DNA from: Marasmius tenuissimus
Taxonomy: Eukaryota > Basidiomycota > Agaricomycetes > Agaricales > Marasmiaceae
Length of the DNA: 64,000 nucleotides
Assembly: GCA_029532415.1 (NCBI GenBank)
Contig: JAQOTA010000050.1
Location: forward strand, 5,704,001 to 5,768,000
Direction of reading: 5' to 3'
The translations under genes and the position numbers were made by a program. How positions within the stretch are numbered: position 1 is the stretch's first letter; the number at the start of each line of letters is the position of its first letter. The notes beneath the pieces were generated by a model. That model saw only the letters and a list, made by a program, of their open reading frames with translations, was not told where the DNA came from and did not search any database. Below, one piece after another: positions 1-11,597 of the stretch.

Positions 1-80
1 CAGCTAGCAGTCGCTCCTACTCCAAATTAATTGAAGACGATGCATATGGACGATACTACCCGTAACCGAATACTACCTCT

Positions 81-87
81 TATAAAA
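81..87 (+). promoter_or_regulatory. TATA-box-like element of the first gene
   Basis: TATAAAA lies 41 bp upstream of the start codon of the small secreted protein at 128. The spacing is short but possible for a fungal promoter. No other promoter element was recognised. Confidence 0.4.
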
Positions 88-127
88 AACGAGCGAAAAG
101 GCTATTAGGACCCCAGGCTCTTTCAGA

Positions 128-669
128 ATGCTCCCTTTTAAATCTCTCATTGCTCTCGCCCTTGCTACTGGATCCGCATACGCCTCCCCACTGGAGGGCC
201 GTGCACCAGGACCCCTCGGAGAACGCATCTCCTGTCGTTACATCGTGAAACCCACCCCTCAATTGCCAGCAGATTATGACCGGAGTGCGCACAACGCCGA
301 GATGAACAAAGGTGAACCTGATTACTTCCATCCGTGTCTCCTCATTTCCTCAGTTTCTGTGTCTAGTCCTCGGAGGTCAAGTGTCTCGTGAAAGCCCCAG
401 TCACGACGTCCACGTGAGTCTACCGTCCCTTTCGGTATCCCTCACGCCTGACGTGAGTCACTCCGCGATACTAGAGCGACTACACACTCTAGTTCAAACA
501 AAGCGACGGCACTTGGTGGGTCATTGGGGGTGTCTCTACCTCTGGGCTCAACGGAGAGGGTCTCGAGAGGTTGGTCCTCGGATGGATTGGCAAGGACTTT
601 GCCGGTAGCCTCACACCGACCTGGCGGATTGTGGATGTGGGAGACTGTTTCTACGAATCGAAGGCGTAG
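128..669 (+). CDS. Small secreted protein, function unknown (3 exons, about 135 aa)
   Basis: Exons read as 128-311, 367-413 and 493-669, giving a multiple of three and a TAG stop. The N-terminus (MLPFKSLIALALATGSAYAS) is a typical signal peptide with a probable cut after the A-x-A region, so the product is probably secreted. The mature part has a single-Cys N-terminal stretch (ISCRYIVKP) and a C-terminal exon rich in W and G (GTWWVIGGVSTSG, then a W-I-G-K-D-F segment and a final D-C-F-Y). Two Cys residues near opposite ends could form one disulfide. I do not recognise the family. The exon 2 acceptor (after GTGTCTAG) was chosen because it keeps the frame open into exon 3; other acceptors give stops. 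Confidence 0.6.
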
Positions 670-684
670 AAGAGAAACTATCAC

Positions 685-731
685 TTTGTGATGACACTAT
701 TGCTTCGTGATGATACTATCGCTTTGTGACG
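685..731 (+). repeat. Short tandem repeat, 19-bp unit, about 2.4 copies
   Basis: Just after the stop codon of the first gene two 19-bp units, at 685-703 and 704-722, differ at only a few bases, and a partial third unit (TTTGTGAC) follows. It sits in the presumed 3' untranslated region. No function is suggested. Confidence 0.6.
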
Positions 732-946
732 AAAATGAGTTTCGTGTAACCAAGAACTGTTGTCTGGCTAGTAGATATGTTTATGAACTACCGTGGATCG
801 AACGAGACTGGTTTTGGCTCTGTTATAATTAGAAGCCATAAGCCGGGATATCCCCAACCGTGACCTATATCGACCTCTCCTTCGGTCCATTCACCGGCTG
901 GAATAGTGCCCAAGAGAGATAAGGTATTTCAATGTCCTGTATAATT

Positions 947-2951
947 TCACGAAATTGAATCGGACATACCTCCAAAAGCGCCCGAAGTAGTTCTATTACC
1001 CTCGGCTGCCTCACCCTCCCGAGTGACCTCAACCTCCTCTAACCTGTCCTCCATGACCACCTCCCATCCCACCTCGATTCCCAAATACCTCACAAACTCC
1101 GAACCATCCATCCCTCCCCTGTGTATCGCAAACCCCTTTGCCCCCGCATACCGTCGTATGACTTCGTATGTCTCGGCGGGCCACGAGTACCTCGTCCATT
1201 CGGTTACGAGTACGAGTTTTTTAGGAAGCCCAAGGGATCGGCATTCCTTCGGCGGGATGGGAGTCAAGCCTGAGTTGGAGAACGACCAGAAGTGGAGAGA
1301 TTTGGTCGTGGTCGAACACGGAGATGGACCGGAGGAGAGAGATATCGTTCGGACAAATAGGTAAACGTTTGTCCGTTCCTGGTTTTGGTGGTGTGCACGC
1401 CGTCTGCGTAGAGAGGGCGATTTTGACAAGGCGCCTTTTGGGTAGAGTCGAGGGAGGTTGAGGGCTTTGAGATGGTGGTTTAGTCAAACCAGCTCGAGAA
1501 CCGGATATAGTATAACCTCGTACCATAACCGTTCATCCTAGCTTCATCAACCGACCCACCAAGCCGGAAAAATACACCATCTACTTGTACGAGCCACCCG
1601 CTCATCTCTTCTGTCACATCGTAGTCGAAATGGATGCATAGACGACGACGCCGGGTGCCATCCATGCGTAGCCGAAATCTACGTGAGCGTAACTCCTGAG
1701 TTGTCTGTCTGTGAACATAAATGGAGACATAGTACGCACCTCGTAAACCCATTATCCATACACATCCGGGAACGTTCACTCAGTCATCCTTCCCCGCTGA
1801 TGGAGCACTCATAGCTACCCCCACCGGACCGCACATCAGCCAGCTCGCTCGTGCCGGTCATCGTCGTCGTCGAACTCAAACTCGCATCCCGGAAGACAGA
1901 AACTCCAGGCAGATTCGTCTGGATCGCCCCGTACGCCCGTGTACTCGTCCTGTCGCCAATCGTTCCAACAAACATCCCGTCGAAATCCCTCCCGAGACCT
2001 AGGAAGTATCTGAGGGATGTTTTGTTCTGTAGGATGGCGGGTGGATTCCCGGAGCGAGAACGCTGGCGCTGCTGCAGGAGGAAAAGCCGTTTTGGTGGTT
2101 GAACTACACTGTTGGGGGGAGCGAGGCGAGGCTTCTCTGTGGAGGTTTTAGTATCGGAAGGAAAGTACCGACTTGACTGGAGAAACTTGCTGCCAAGGCA
2201 TCCAGATCCACTCCTGATAACATTCCAATTCTCAAGCCGTTGTCGGTAAGTCGACCAAACGGGAGTAAGTCTGCAGATTTCAGTTCAGACAATCGTGAGC
2301 CTAAAGGGCGAGGAGAGCGATTAGACAAGATACGTACCGCCATTAGAAATAAAAGCTAGAATTTTGGACCGGTTTATCGCGAAGAGCTGAATACTATCTG
2401 AATGGGTTGGTACGCTTGACTTCAGGAACGCTGTTGCTTCTATCTAGCGAGAATAACCCACAGATTGTGACTGAACTTGACGAACTCTGATTTCTGAGCC
2501 TAGTTAGATACACCAAGTCGTTAGAATGGGTTTTGTTCATACGGCCAGAAGACGTACCTCTCGCGCTTGAGATCCACGGTATGCTAGCACAGTCAATCTT
2601 GTAACTGCCCTTCCGGTATCACTCGGATCGTTGATTTCAGCAATGTAGACAAACTGCTCAAGAACCCTCCCATTTCCGTCCGATGTCTGGTGCCGAAAGA
2701 CATCTTGAATCTTGTATATATCTCCCCCGAATGATAGTACGGTACTGTTTGAGTTGCTTCAGCCCATTGTTTCTGCGGATGCCGGTCATGAGAAAATCGA
2801 ACTCGCCTGCTTGTACTCTTCCCCATCATCATCTTTCTCAGTCTCAACCTGGAAATACGCAGTTTGGATGTTGTAGACATTTTGGTTGTCATTGAACGAT
2901 GTTGTTGGCATCGCCTTCAATCGTGAATTTGGATGAGCCGACAAAGGCCAT
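947..2951 (-). CDS. Uncharacterised Agaricomycete family protein, copy A (multi-exon, possibly damaged near the N-terminus)
   Basis: Several minus-strand exons match, in order, the second copy at 33.1-35.1 kb. They are an N-terminal piece (SSKFTIEGDANNIV, upstream of 2890); an exon ending at 2558 with GGDIYKIQDVF and ending in A-R-E before a GTACGT donor; a piece with SIQLFAINRSKILAF near 2340-2450; a piece with WLVQVDGVFFRLGG near 1540-1600; and a C-terminal exon with SLHFWSFSNSG-type sequence, PPKECRSLGLP and FVRYLGIEVGWEVV, stopping at 947. From memory this order (an N-terminus rich in N/G/Q, a 'QLFxxNRS' box, then an 'HxWSxxEDG..LGLP' box) is a frequent unnamed family in mushroom genomes. 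The 'QLF.NRS' part is faintly like a protein-kinase N-lobe, but no catalytic motif was seen. Right after DANNIV the frame meets TGA while the neighbouring frame continues plausibly, so there may be a frameshift or an unrecognised short intron. Function unknown. Confidence 0.5.
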
Positions 2952-4987
2952 CACATGAGAAGTGGCTGGACAGCAGAGGGCTCCTCGTGGTCGTCGTCGA
3001 TAAGAAAGAGTGATTGGGTACTTCCAAGCGCTGGATTCGATTTGAATGCTACGCCCGATGACCACCGGCGGCTGTTTGGCGGCGTGCCGGACAGCTACAC
3101 CGTGTTTGAAGACGACATGTGGCACCTATCTTGTTGAAAAGGCATGTTTTGATAATTTCTGGAGGTAAGGATGTTTGGTGTATTTTTGTGAGCGCGTTGA
3201 GAGCGAGATGGTGGCAGTCTTGAAGAAAGGCGGTCGTGGGACCTCTGGCCGGAATGGGGTGGTCAAAGCCTAGGCGCTCAGAAGCGCCCGATTCTTCAAC
3301 ACAAACCCCCACCATGCTACAAGCTTCGACTCAATCGTTTAGCTCCATCGTTCGTGAAATCTCACTCTCTCCTTTCTTCCATCCGAGAAAAACATGCTCC
3401 TCGTCGTCGTATGTGTGGATCCATGTTCTTTGATTGCATCCTTTTGACAAAGTACTCTTGCCAGGAACAGTTTATGCGACTTCCAACGTTGACTGCTCAC
3501 CGAGGAATCGTTCTCAAAGAGCGAGATTACCCTCACCTTCTCCACTTCAGGATATGGATTGTGTCGGCCGCAAAGTTCTGTGAATAATTTGCACTTCTCA
3601 CGAGCCGTGATGAGTATCGGGTCTTCGGATGCATGGAACTCTGTGCAGAGCCCAGTGTGTGAAGTGATTTTATTATATCGCGGTTTATGCTAATTCAAAC
3701 TCCAGAAGTCTGGCATATGGCTAGGATACCAGGGCAAATTGCATCCAAGGGCTCTATCATCCCTCTCCCTTCCTGCCTCGCCGGCCATACTCAATGTACG
3801 CTGGTAGCTCACCTTGACCCTCACGGAATTAAGCTCAAGAGTCAAATTTCAAACCTCGTCAGTATGAATGAGCCACAAGTAACGCCCTGTTCACCCCCCT
3901 TCTACCCCGGATCTCACGGACGCGCACGATACAGAATCCCTTGCCATGACGCCGGCGGAGCCTTCTATCGTCGTTACACCGCCTGTCCTACAACATGGTC
4001 ATCCAGCACCATCTCGGCCCCGAGGCTCAGATACTTCTCTTTGAGTCCTGGCTTCAGCCCCATAATCTCCTCGCTCGACTGCCTGCTTTCCCAAATCCAT
4101 CGAAACAGCCTCCCGTACGATCTTCGCAAGCTTTGAGATTCGCTTAGTGATCCCAGCAGATGTATGCAACGCGATATCGACCCATACAGAGTATATATCA
4201 CTCTCGTTTACGTTCAAGCTCCGAAAGGAGAGCAGCAGTAGCGTCACCGCCTTCAACCTCGAGACGTTGTGGGCCGTCATAGGTGCTACTCGCACCAATA
4301 TCGTGAAGGATGCACGCCCTGAAGAGAAGGTCGTGTTTGCTGTTGAAGTAGACGTGGCTGGATGTCCTTGCGCGTACTGGTGTCTTGGGATAGACGGGGA
4401 TACAGTAGTTTAGGATGGGTAGAACGAGATGGAAGGCACCAGTTCGCGCTCTGGGAGATCTTGGTTGATGGGGAAAAATCGCAGTACGTCTGTCACGTTA
4501 GTACAGTGTATCGTGATACAAACCAGATATATCTGCGTGCAGGACTTATGGTCTTCGCCTTGAAACCTAATTGGTCGCCTTCTCAATCTCTCCCCATCGA
4601 ATTTCAGCCAAACACCGCGATGTCATGCTTCTTCGTTGGCCTCCTCTCCCCCTTGTAGCGAGAGCGAGAAGACTGTACGACCTCCACCGTCTGGCGACCC
4701 ACCCCAAGCCATTTCTATGGGTCTCCGAAGTGAATGACCTACCTGCCGAGCTCAATATGAAGTTCGGGCTGTTCTTAGTACGCTCGCGAAGGCAAGCTTT
4801 GAACAGGCCCTAAGTAATCAGCGTTCGAGCTCTCAGAACCACCAAGTCATCGGTCCTTCGGACCGGCGCCATCTCGGAGACTCTTGGAGTGTGAACGTTG
4901 AACAAAGCTTCATTCGATCATTTCTTGTTCCTACCCCAAGCCCTTCATCATCTTCTCATTCGCTCCCTCATATCTCAAATATCGAGC
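2952..4987. other. Gap without a convincing gene
   Basis: No complete gene was found. On the minus strand between about 3974 and 4298 two overlapping frames each carry protein-like text: one has ITKRISKLAKIVREAVSMD, and the neighbouring frame continues with GLKPGLKEKYLSLGAEMVL. This may be a remnant of an old gene with a frameshift near 4080. Its family was not recognised. The rest appears non-coding. Confidence 0.35.
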
Positions 4988-7345
4988 ATGGAAAAGGAAG
5001 AGATACCGTTTTATGGGTTCTCCAAGCTGTATATGCGACTGTATGAGGAAGAGGAGCAATTTTATTGACACCAGCGCCTTCAAAGTTGGGGAGATGGAGA
5101 AGACATCCACCCGAATCGCTTCATCAACGTTACCGTTGATATAGATGGAGATCAGTCAGCGTACGACGATCCAGACGCGTATAGGATTTACCATGCCTTA
5201 CGATTGTTCGACACTATGACAGGGTTCTTCACTGTGAGTCCCGGTTCTATCTGGACGTTCGGTAGTACAACGATCTGATAAACTCATAGGGACGATTGGA
5301 ACTGACTGGTCGACACGAGCAGGTGATTCCCTTTGAACTGTATTTCTCTTAGCTTCAGCCTGGAAACCGGTGCTATTTTCTTCACTTACAACGGTTTCAA
5401 GAAGTATCGACGACGTTTGCCCAACTTTTAGAAGACTTGAGCCGTGTCCAGCAGACCGTCAAAACGGAAGAGTACGAAGAGAAGAACTGGCGTGGCGAAA
5501 CGGAGCAACGCGTCAGATACATCATGACCAATGAAGAGCTTTCGAAGGCGTATCGATTCGAGTGGATGTTTCCCGACTGGTGGATTTTGGTTTCCTGGAA
5601 GATTGGATAGGTACGAGCACCTTTCTAGAGTCGACTTTCATCGAACGCTCATCGATTATCTATATTATAGCAATGTTCGCAAAGGAGGCATTACAAAAGG
5701 CCGGGAAGATACCCAAATTCCAAACCCTCCTTCTCACGGAACTCCCTCCGGAGCTGATCCACTGTGTATTCTCTCGCGCAACGCATTCTCAAGCGAGGCT
5801 TTTGGCTTCGACTTATAAGCTCTTGAAGAATATAGGCGTCTCATACCTGTATCATGTACGTTTTCGGATTCCCCGCGTCGCCATTCGCGTTAGCTCATTC
5901 AATACTGTCGTCTAAGACGCGAAATATTGCATTACAGGGGATACTTGCTCTTTATGAGCTACAGCCCGAGAACCTGGATGAAGCAGATCTAGAGGACGTC
6001 GCTGAGCAGCAGTCAAAAACATTCACCCGCCAAATCAACTTCCTCATCTCTCGACCAGACCTCACCGATGTCATTCAAAATCTCTCAATCGCTGACGGCG
6101 TGAAACAAGACTGGAACATCTTTACATCTTCCGAGCTCCGTCCATATGATCGGGCGTTCTACCTTCCGATATACGCCTCCACAAGCACCCTATTGTCAGC
6201 TTGCCATAATTTGACCCATCTCGACGTTGCTCATTGGACGATTGCCAGCGATTGGCTCAAGACCATATCCCACCTCAAAAGTCTCCATACTCTCAAATTC
6301 CGTTCAGCGCACGTTGAAGACCCGGCTACCGAGGACGACATAGCTCACGGTCATATCCCGCCCTCACCCCACGTACTTAACGTCTGGTGGATCGAAGGGA
6401 GTGACGATTGGGAACGACGCGAATTACGAAAACCTTTCGGGGAGGGGCTGTGGTATACACTCCTCCTATTCCCGAACCTTCTCACATTCGGACATAGAGC
6501 ACAACGAATCGAGGGTCGGATACCGTCTCAGCTTACCCGGGAGAAGTACCTCCACTTTTGGAACGGCCCCCTTCAGGTATTGCCTTGCACTTGATCCCCG
6601 AACTTGTAGCGTGGATTGACCGTTCTATTCAGCTACAAACCAGTCCAGCCCCATCATGTACTCTGACGCATTTCAAGCTACACAGGGTTCATTCTATCCT
6701 AGACAGCTCCATCGTTCCTCTACTTGAGGCGCTACATGCACTCTCGGCGCCGCTGCAGGTCCTTGTTCTCGAGGGTATCAAGGAGGGGGCGCTCACGCTC
6801 ATGCAGCGTATCGCGGATCTGTTTCCAGATCTTCTTGGTCCTACACTCATTCGACGGGAGAATCTTCTTCAACGACGTACTGAATTGGCGAGGTGGCCTT
6901 ATCAGTGTGGAGACTACGCGTTGCAGCTACGCGATTTCCGGAAGTTGAAGTACTTCGGCTGGAACTTCCATGTTCCGCTGTACGATCTCACCCCTGCCCT
7001 TCTTCTTGCTCTCAAGAAACGTGCGATGAGGGATGCTAATCCCGATCACTTCTCAAACAAGGAAGAGTTGCATGAAGCGCTGCTGCAGGAACGTGAATCA
7101 TCATATTTCCAGGATGCGGGGAGTATTGCGCTTCCGCTTGCTGCTCACTGTCCTACACTAGAGGTTATGGGGCTAGAACGGGAATTTGTTCTCAATTTGG
7201 TGTTACGAGGGACGCTAATGGAGGTGGTATACGAATCGATCCTGCGGAATACAGATTTCAGGGTTTTACCAATCAGAGGGATTGGAATCCTCACGAGTTG
7301 AATGAGGGATGGAAACCTATGATACCAATGAAGGATGTGAACTAG
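4988..7345 (+). pseudogene. F-box gene, tandem copy 1, disabled by one nonsense codon and three frameshifts
   Basis: The sequence follows the intact copy at 7584-9969 exon by exon and has the same intron positions. It begins with MEKEEIPFYGFSKLYMRLYE, but an in-frame TGA at 5066-5068 cuts it after 26 codons. The next exon (GRLELTGRHEQ) and a later one (RFQEVSTTFAQLLEDL) still align. The frame then shifts near 5550, before the conserved VSRLVDFGFLEDWIG. The F-box (LLLTELPPELIHCVFSRATH, about 5725-5785) and SYLYH are clear, with an intron at 5856-5916. A second frameshift lies near 6575, where the copies differ by 4 bp. A third lies near 7190, after which the matching C-terminus (RDWNPHELNEGWKPM) is read in another frame to TAG at 7343-7345. 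F-box proteins normally recruit substrates to SCF ubiquitin ligases. This copy should not give a full-length product. Confidence 0.85.
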
Positions 7346-7583
7346 TTTGTAGTCTCATAAGTCGAATGTGATCATGCCCAAGCACCCGCGAGTACTTCGA
7401 GGTGATTTGTATCACTTTTGTATCTCACTGTTCTCAGCGCAGTTTAAGCGGCGAGGAAACGTGATTACATATCGGACTATCGGTCCGAGTTCGGCCGCTG
7501 TTAGACGTTTCATATATTGTTTCGTGCCCTGTCTCTGCCCTCCATCATCTCCTTCCTCTCCGTCAGACCCCGAAATTGCACTC

Positions 7584-9969
7584 ATGGAAGAGGAAGCAGT
7601 TCCGTTTTACGACTTTGGCAAGCCCTATCTACGACTTTATGAGCAGGACGAGGAGTCGATGAGACGTCGATGTCGCATCAAATACAGCGAACGAGCGGAA
7701 GAACTTGGAATGCCTGACATCTCCTTGGATCAACCAGTTAATGTTACCCTTTTTGCAGATGAAACACAGTCGGTTTACGATGACTTGGACGCCTATAGGA
7801 TGTATCATGTGTTGCGGCTATCCGAAACGGTGAAAGGATTCTTCACCGTTAGTTCTCGTTGTGCTTGATTTCTAGACTGAACAAACTGATGAGAGCTGTT
7901 TGAACTTTGTGCGCATAGGGAAAGTTAGATTTGACTGGTCGACACATGCAGGTAAGCAAAATGATGACCTGAACTCTTGTAAAACGTCCATGGGGAACTC
8001 ATCGTATACTTCCAGCGATTTCTCGAAGTCTCTTCTACTTTTGTCCGTCTCAAAAACGATCTCGATGCCATTCGCCCAAACGTCGAAGAGAAAGAATACC
8101 AGGAGGAAGACTGGCGCGGTGAAACGAGAACATGCGTTGAATATATCATGAAGGATGAGAAACTCTGGGAGGGGATTGGACTCAAATGGAAGGTTCCACG
8201 CTCGATGGATTACGGTTGTCTCCAGATGTGGATGGGTACGAATACCGTCAATCCGTTGATTTCTCGAGACCTCGCTGATCTCACTGGCACTGTAGGATTT
8301 CCACTAAATGCCGTCAAGAACGCGGGGGGCGTACCCAAATTCCAGAAACTGCTCCTGACAGACCTACCGTCGGAGCTGATACACCACATTTTCTCTATTG
8401 CGACCCTTCCCCAAGCAAGGCTTTTAGCCTCGACGTGCAAACTTTTGAAGGCAATCGGTGTCTCATATCTATACCACGTACGTTCACGCACCTCATACAC
8501 AATTTTAAGACATGTTTCTTAGCCTGAGGTCCCAGACGCGAACCCTCGATTTACATGGCATATTCAGCCTTCGCCTTAGCGGCCTTATACAAGGCTTAAA
8601 ATTAGAAGACTTGGATTTGGGTGTTTTCACTAGGGAGCAGTCGGAAGCAACGGTTCGCCAAGCCGCTTTCCTTCTCTCTCGACCAGATCTCACCAATGCC
8701 ATACAAAACCTCAACATCGCCGATGGTTGGAAACAAGACTCTCAACTTTACAAGCTCCCAGACCTCGGAACATATGCGTACGGACAGACGATTTACCATC
8801 CTATCAATGCCTCATTGAACGCTGTCCTTTCCTCGTGTCACAATTTGACCCATTTCACCATCTCCTATTGGGCTATCACGAGCGACTGGCTCATAACGAT
8901 ATCACATCTAAAGAATCTCCATACTCTTGATCTCGGTTTCGCGCGTATTCAGGATCCGACCGTGGAGGCCGATATCATTCACGGTCGCATCCCCCCTTCT
9001 CTCCACATACTCAACGTCTGGTGGCGCGAAGGTGAGGAATGGGAATACCCTCTACGAGAGCCATCCGGCGAAGGCTTGTGGTATCTCTTGATCCTCTTTC
9101 CGAACCTCCTAACATTTGGGCACAACGGTATCCTAAATGAGGTTTGGTTACCATGTCATCCTGTTCAGGAAAGGTGCCGTTACTTGTGGCAAAGCCTCCG
9201 TCGACTCAATCTCAGCGTTTGCTTACACCTCGTCCCTGATCTTATAGCGTGGGCCAACGACTCTCGACTTCGCGCCAGCGCACCGTGTATGTTAACTCAT
9301 CTGAAACTTCACACAGTCTATCCTGTTTCGGAAAGCGACATAGTTCCTCTGCTCGAGGTGATAGCCTCGGCACCATTAGAGGTGCTCGTCCTCGAAGGAA
9401 TTAAGGAAGGCTCTCTAGCGCTATTCCAGCGTATTGCCACCCTTTTCCCGGATCTACTTGGCCTGACTATCATTCGACGGGAAAACATATTCCAACGCAA
9501 GACCAAGATGAGTCGGTGGCCTCATCAGTGTGGGGAGTATGCTTTACAACTACAGAACTTCCGCAGGTTGAAGTACTTTGGTTGGAACTACTACGCCCCT
9601 CTCTTCGACATCTCTCCGGTCGTTCTCCTCGAACTCGAGGAACTTGCCACAAGAGAGGCCAAGGGAGAGTCTGACGAGGACAAATCGTGTGATTTTGACC
9701 GTCTCGTCGGACGCGAGTCGGTGTACTTCCACGATACGGGTAGCATTGCACTTCCCCTCGCTGCTCACTGTCCTACTCTCGAAATCATGGGACTGGAGAC
9801 GGGGTACTGCGCACAATATAGTATTTCACGCGAATCCAACGGAGGGATCAAGATCAACGGTGAGTATGGAGTTAGTACCAGTGTTGTGGATAGGCGGGAT
9901 TGGAATCCTGTGGACAATGGATGGAAGCCCATCTTCCCCAGTGAGCGCGAGGAGCGGCCGGAGAATTAG
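7584..9969 (+). CDS. F-box protein, tandem copy 2, intact (5 exons, about 710 aa)
   Basis: Exons are 7584-7847, 7919-7951 (a 33-nt exon coding GKLDLTGRHMQ), 8016-8235, 8296-8477 and 8536-9969. Phases fit and the frame stays open to TAG. The N-terminal about 110 residues are acidic and charged. An F-box-like segment (KLLLTDLPSELIHHIFSIAT) follows at about residues 175-195, and then ARLLASTCKLLKAIGVSYLYH. The long last exon has irregular leucine-rich stretches (SCHNLTHFTISYW, HLKNLHTLDL, LEVLVLEGIKEGSLALF), as expected for the substrate-binding part of fungal F-box proteins. The probable role is as substrate adaptor of an SCF ubiquitin ligase through Skp1. The substrate is unknown. It lies about 240 bp downstream of its disabled tandem copy. 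Confidence 0.8.
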
Positions 9970-10327
9970 ATCTAGCTCTGCCTATAGTTAGTTTCTGCGC
10001 ACGTACAACTTACCGTCGGCTGAATCCTTGCCCCTGAATGTAAAATCTGAAGGAAGAAGCAAATTCGTGCCATCTGAATTGTCCATTGAAATCTGGAAAG
10101 ACAGAAAACAAGGAGATTGTGTTTGACAGTGTCAAATAATGCACCGCCAGTTTCGCCAGCCCGATCGGTGGCCATAAATTAGCTTTGACTATGATACTTG
10201 TGATATGAACTGAGGTTTGAAGCTGCTACAAAGTATCATATTCGTACACTCCCTGGATTTCTCGATTTTCTCGTTGCCTTGCGATCAACCCTTATATCGT
10301 CAACTCCACCATTTACTTTACCCACCA
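9970..10327. other. Short intergenic stretch, nothing seen
   Basis: Between the F-box gene and the broken membrane-tail gene no reading frame with protein-like content and no repeat was recognised. Confidence 0.5.
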
Positions 10328-11597
10328 CTAAATTAACAATAATACTCGAATAAGCGTAGCAGTCAATATAGAGATTATCTGCCAGGCCATCGTAACCGTG
10401 AAGACGGCCTTGTTGTCCACTCTGACACGCTCCCCTACATCGGTGAACACGAGATCAGAAGCCGTGTTGGTGAAGATTGTTGAACATGTGGTTACCATGT
10501 GATACACTTTATTGACGTGTTGTTTACGCGTCTATTATTTATAGACTCTTTCACTATGACACTTGCACTCGTATGAAAGATCCTGTACTTACTCAGATGG
10601 ACTCTGTAGTTAGTCAGTACTCACACCTTATCTCTATGGTTTATAACAAGGTTTAGCTTTGCACCCAATAGCGTTCAAAGCTGACTGAGCTTTCTCTCTA
10701 GATTACTTAGATAGAAAGCTAGTATGACTATGAATACTTACTCACTCTGCTCTTCGAGCACTTATGCTTACTGATATGCAATATGTACCATATGCTATAT
10801 TCTCACTTACCTATGTTCTATGACTCGTAGATAGACAAGGACTCTTGTATAAAAGCTGGAGACTTTGCGTCTCAAAGCTTTAGGACAATCTACTCGATTA
10901 TCACCTCTAGCAAGCATCTACAAGAACACAAGAATTCTCTTATAGTCAATATGTGAGGTTTTAGTTTCATCTCACTGTGCATTTAACTATGCTGGCTCAA
11001 TAAAGATGATTGTTGATCTTGCCGGAGTGAGACCAGGGTCATCTGGGGGGTACAAAGCGCAGGAGTATATTCCATTCCCTCCTAGAGAGCAGGTCTCATA
11101 GTACATTGTTGTTATGGTTTCGGTTGCGGCACTACCAGTGGATGTCAACGGAATGTCCTGTAAGAACCAGTATCCATCCAACAATTGAACGTATGTGGCT
11201 GCAACATAAAGGACTTTCAGTCGTTACCATTAAGTACATTAATGGCTTCAGTCCCTGCCTGTGAATGTATGAGTGGTACTAAGGGGGATAGCTTGGGCTA
11301 CTGTCCTAGCACTGAATCGCAACTCCTGACTCTGGTGAATCTCCTGGACGTATGTAGTTTCGGCACTGCCGTCAGGTTCGGTCTTTACGCCGGCCTCGCT
11401 GTAAGAAACGAAGTTGGAAAAAGCTGGATCTATGCTGATTGGTGAGACGTTGGGTTAGGTGACGACTTTGAAAGTCACGGCGGCGGCTTGGACTGTCGTT
11501 TGGGGTTACATGAGTTATATCCGGACCTTTGAGGGAGAATCTTACCGGACCATGCCAGTGTAACAGATAGGAAGAGAGATAACGTTTGGGTATGCAT
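10328..11597 (-). pseudogene. Signal-peptide/membrane-tail family gene, copy 1, broken by a solo LTR and a stop codon
   Basis: Read on the minus strand. Exon 1 starts at 11597 (MHTQTLSLFLSVTLAWS, a signal peptide) and ends at a GTAAGA donor at the same place as the copy at 29533. Exon 2 (QAAAVTFKVVT) has an in-frame TAA, then continues with protein aligned to the other copy (NFVSYSEAGVKTEPDGSAET, then TYVQEIH). A later exon holds ETCSLGGNGIYSCAL and ends in GLTPARSTII. The family's C-terminus (FTNTASDLVFTDV, then AWQIISILTATLIRVLLLI) resumes only at about 10470, on the other side of a 525-bp insertion. Removing the insertion and one 5-bp target repeat restores the order STII-FTNTASD. The family would be a small secreted or membrane-anchored protein with one C-terminal hydrophobic helix. 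Its function is unknown. Confidence 0.75.
10478..11002 (+). mobile_element. Solo LTR of a retrotransposon (525 bp) inside the broken gene
   Basis: The insert begins TGTTGA and ends TCAATA, an almost perfect inverted repeat (TGTTGA/TCAACA with one change). It is flanked by the 5-bp direct repeat AAGAT (10473-10477 and 11003-11007). A TATAAAA box at 10848-10854, about 370 bp from the left end, fits a U3 promoter reading on the plus strand. No internal retrotransposon coding region was seen, so this is a solo LTR left by recombination. The 5-bp duplication and the TG start suit Ty1/copia or Ty3-type elements; the family was not assigned. Confidence 0.8.
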
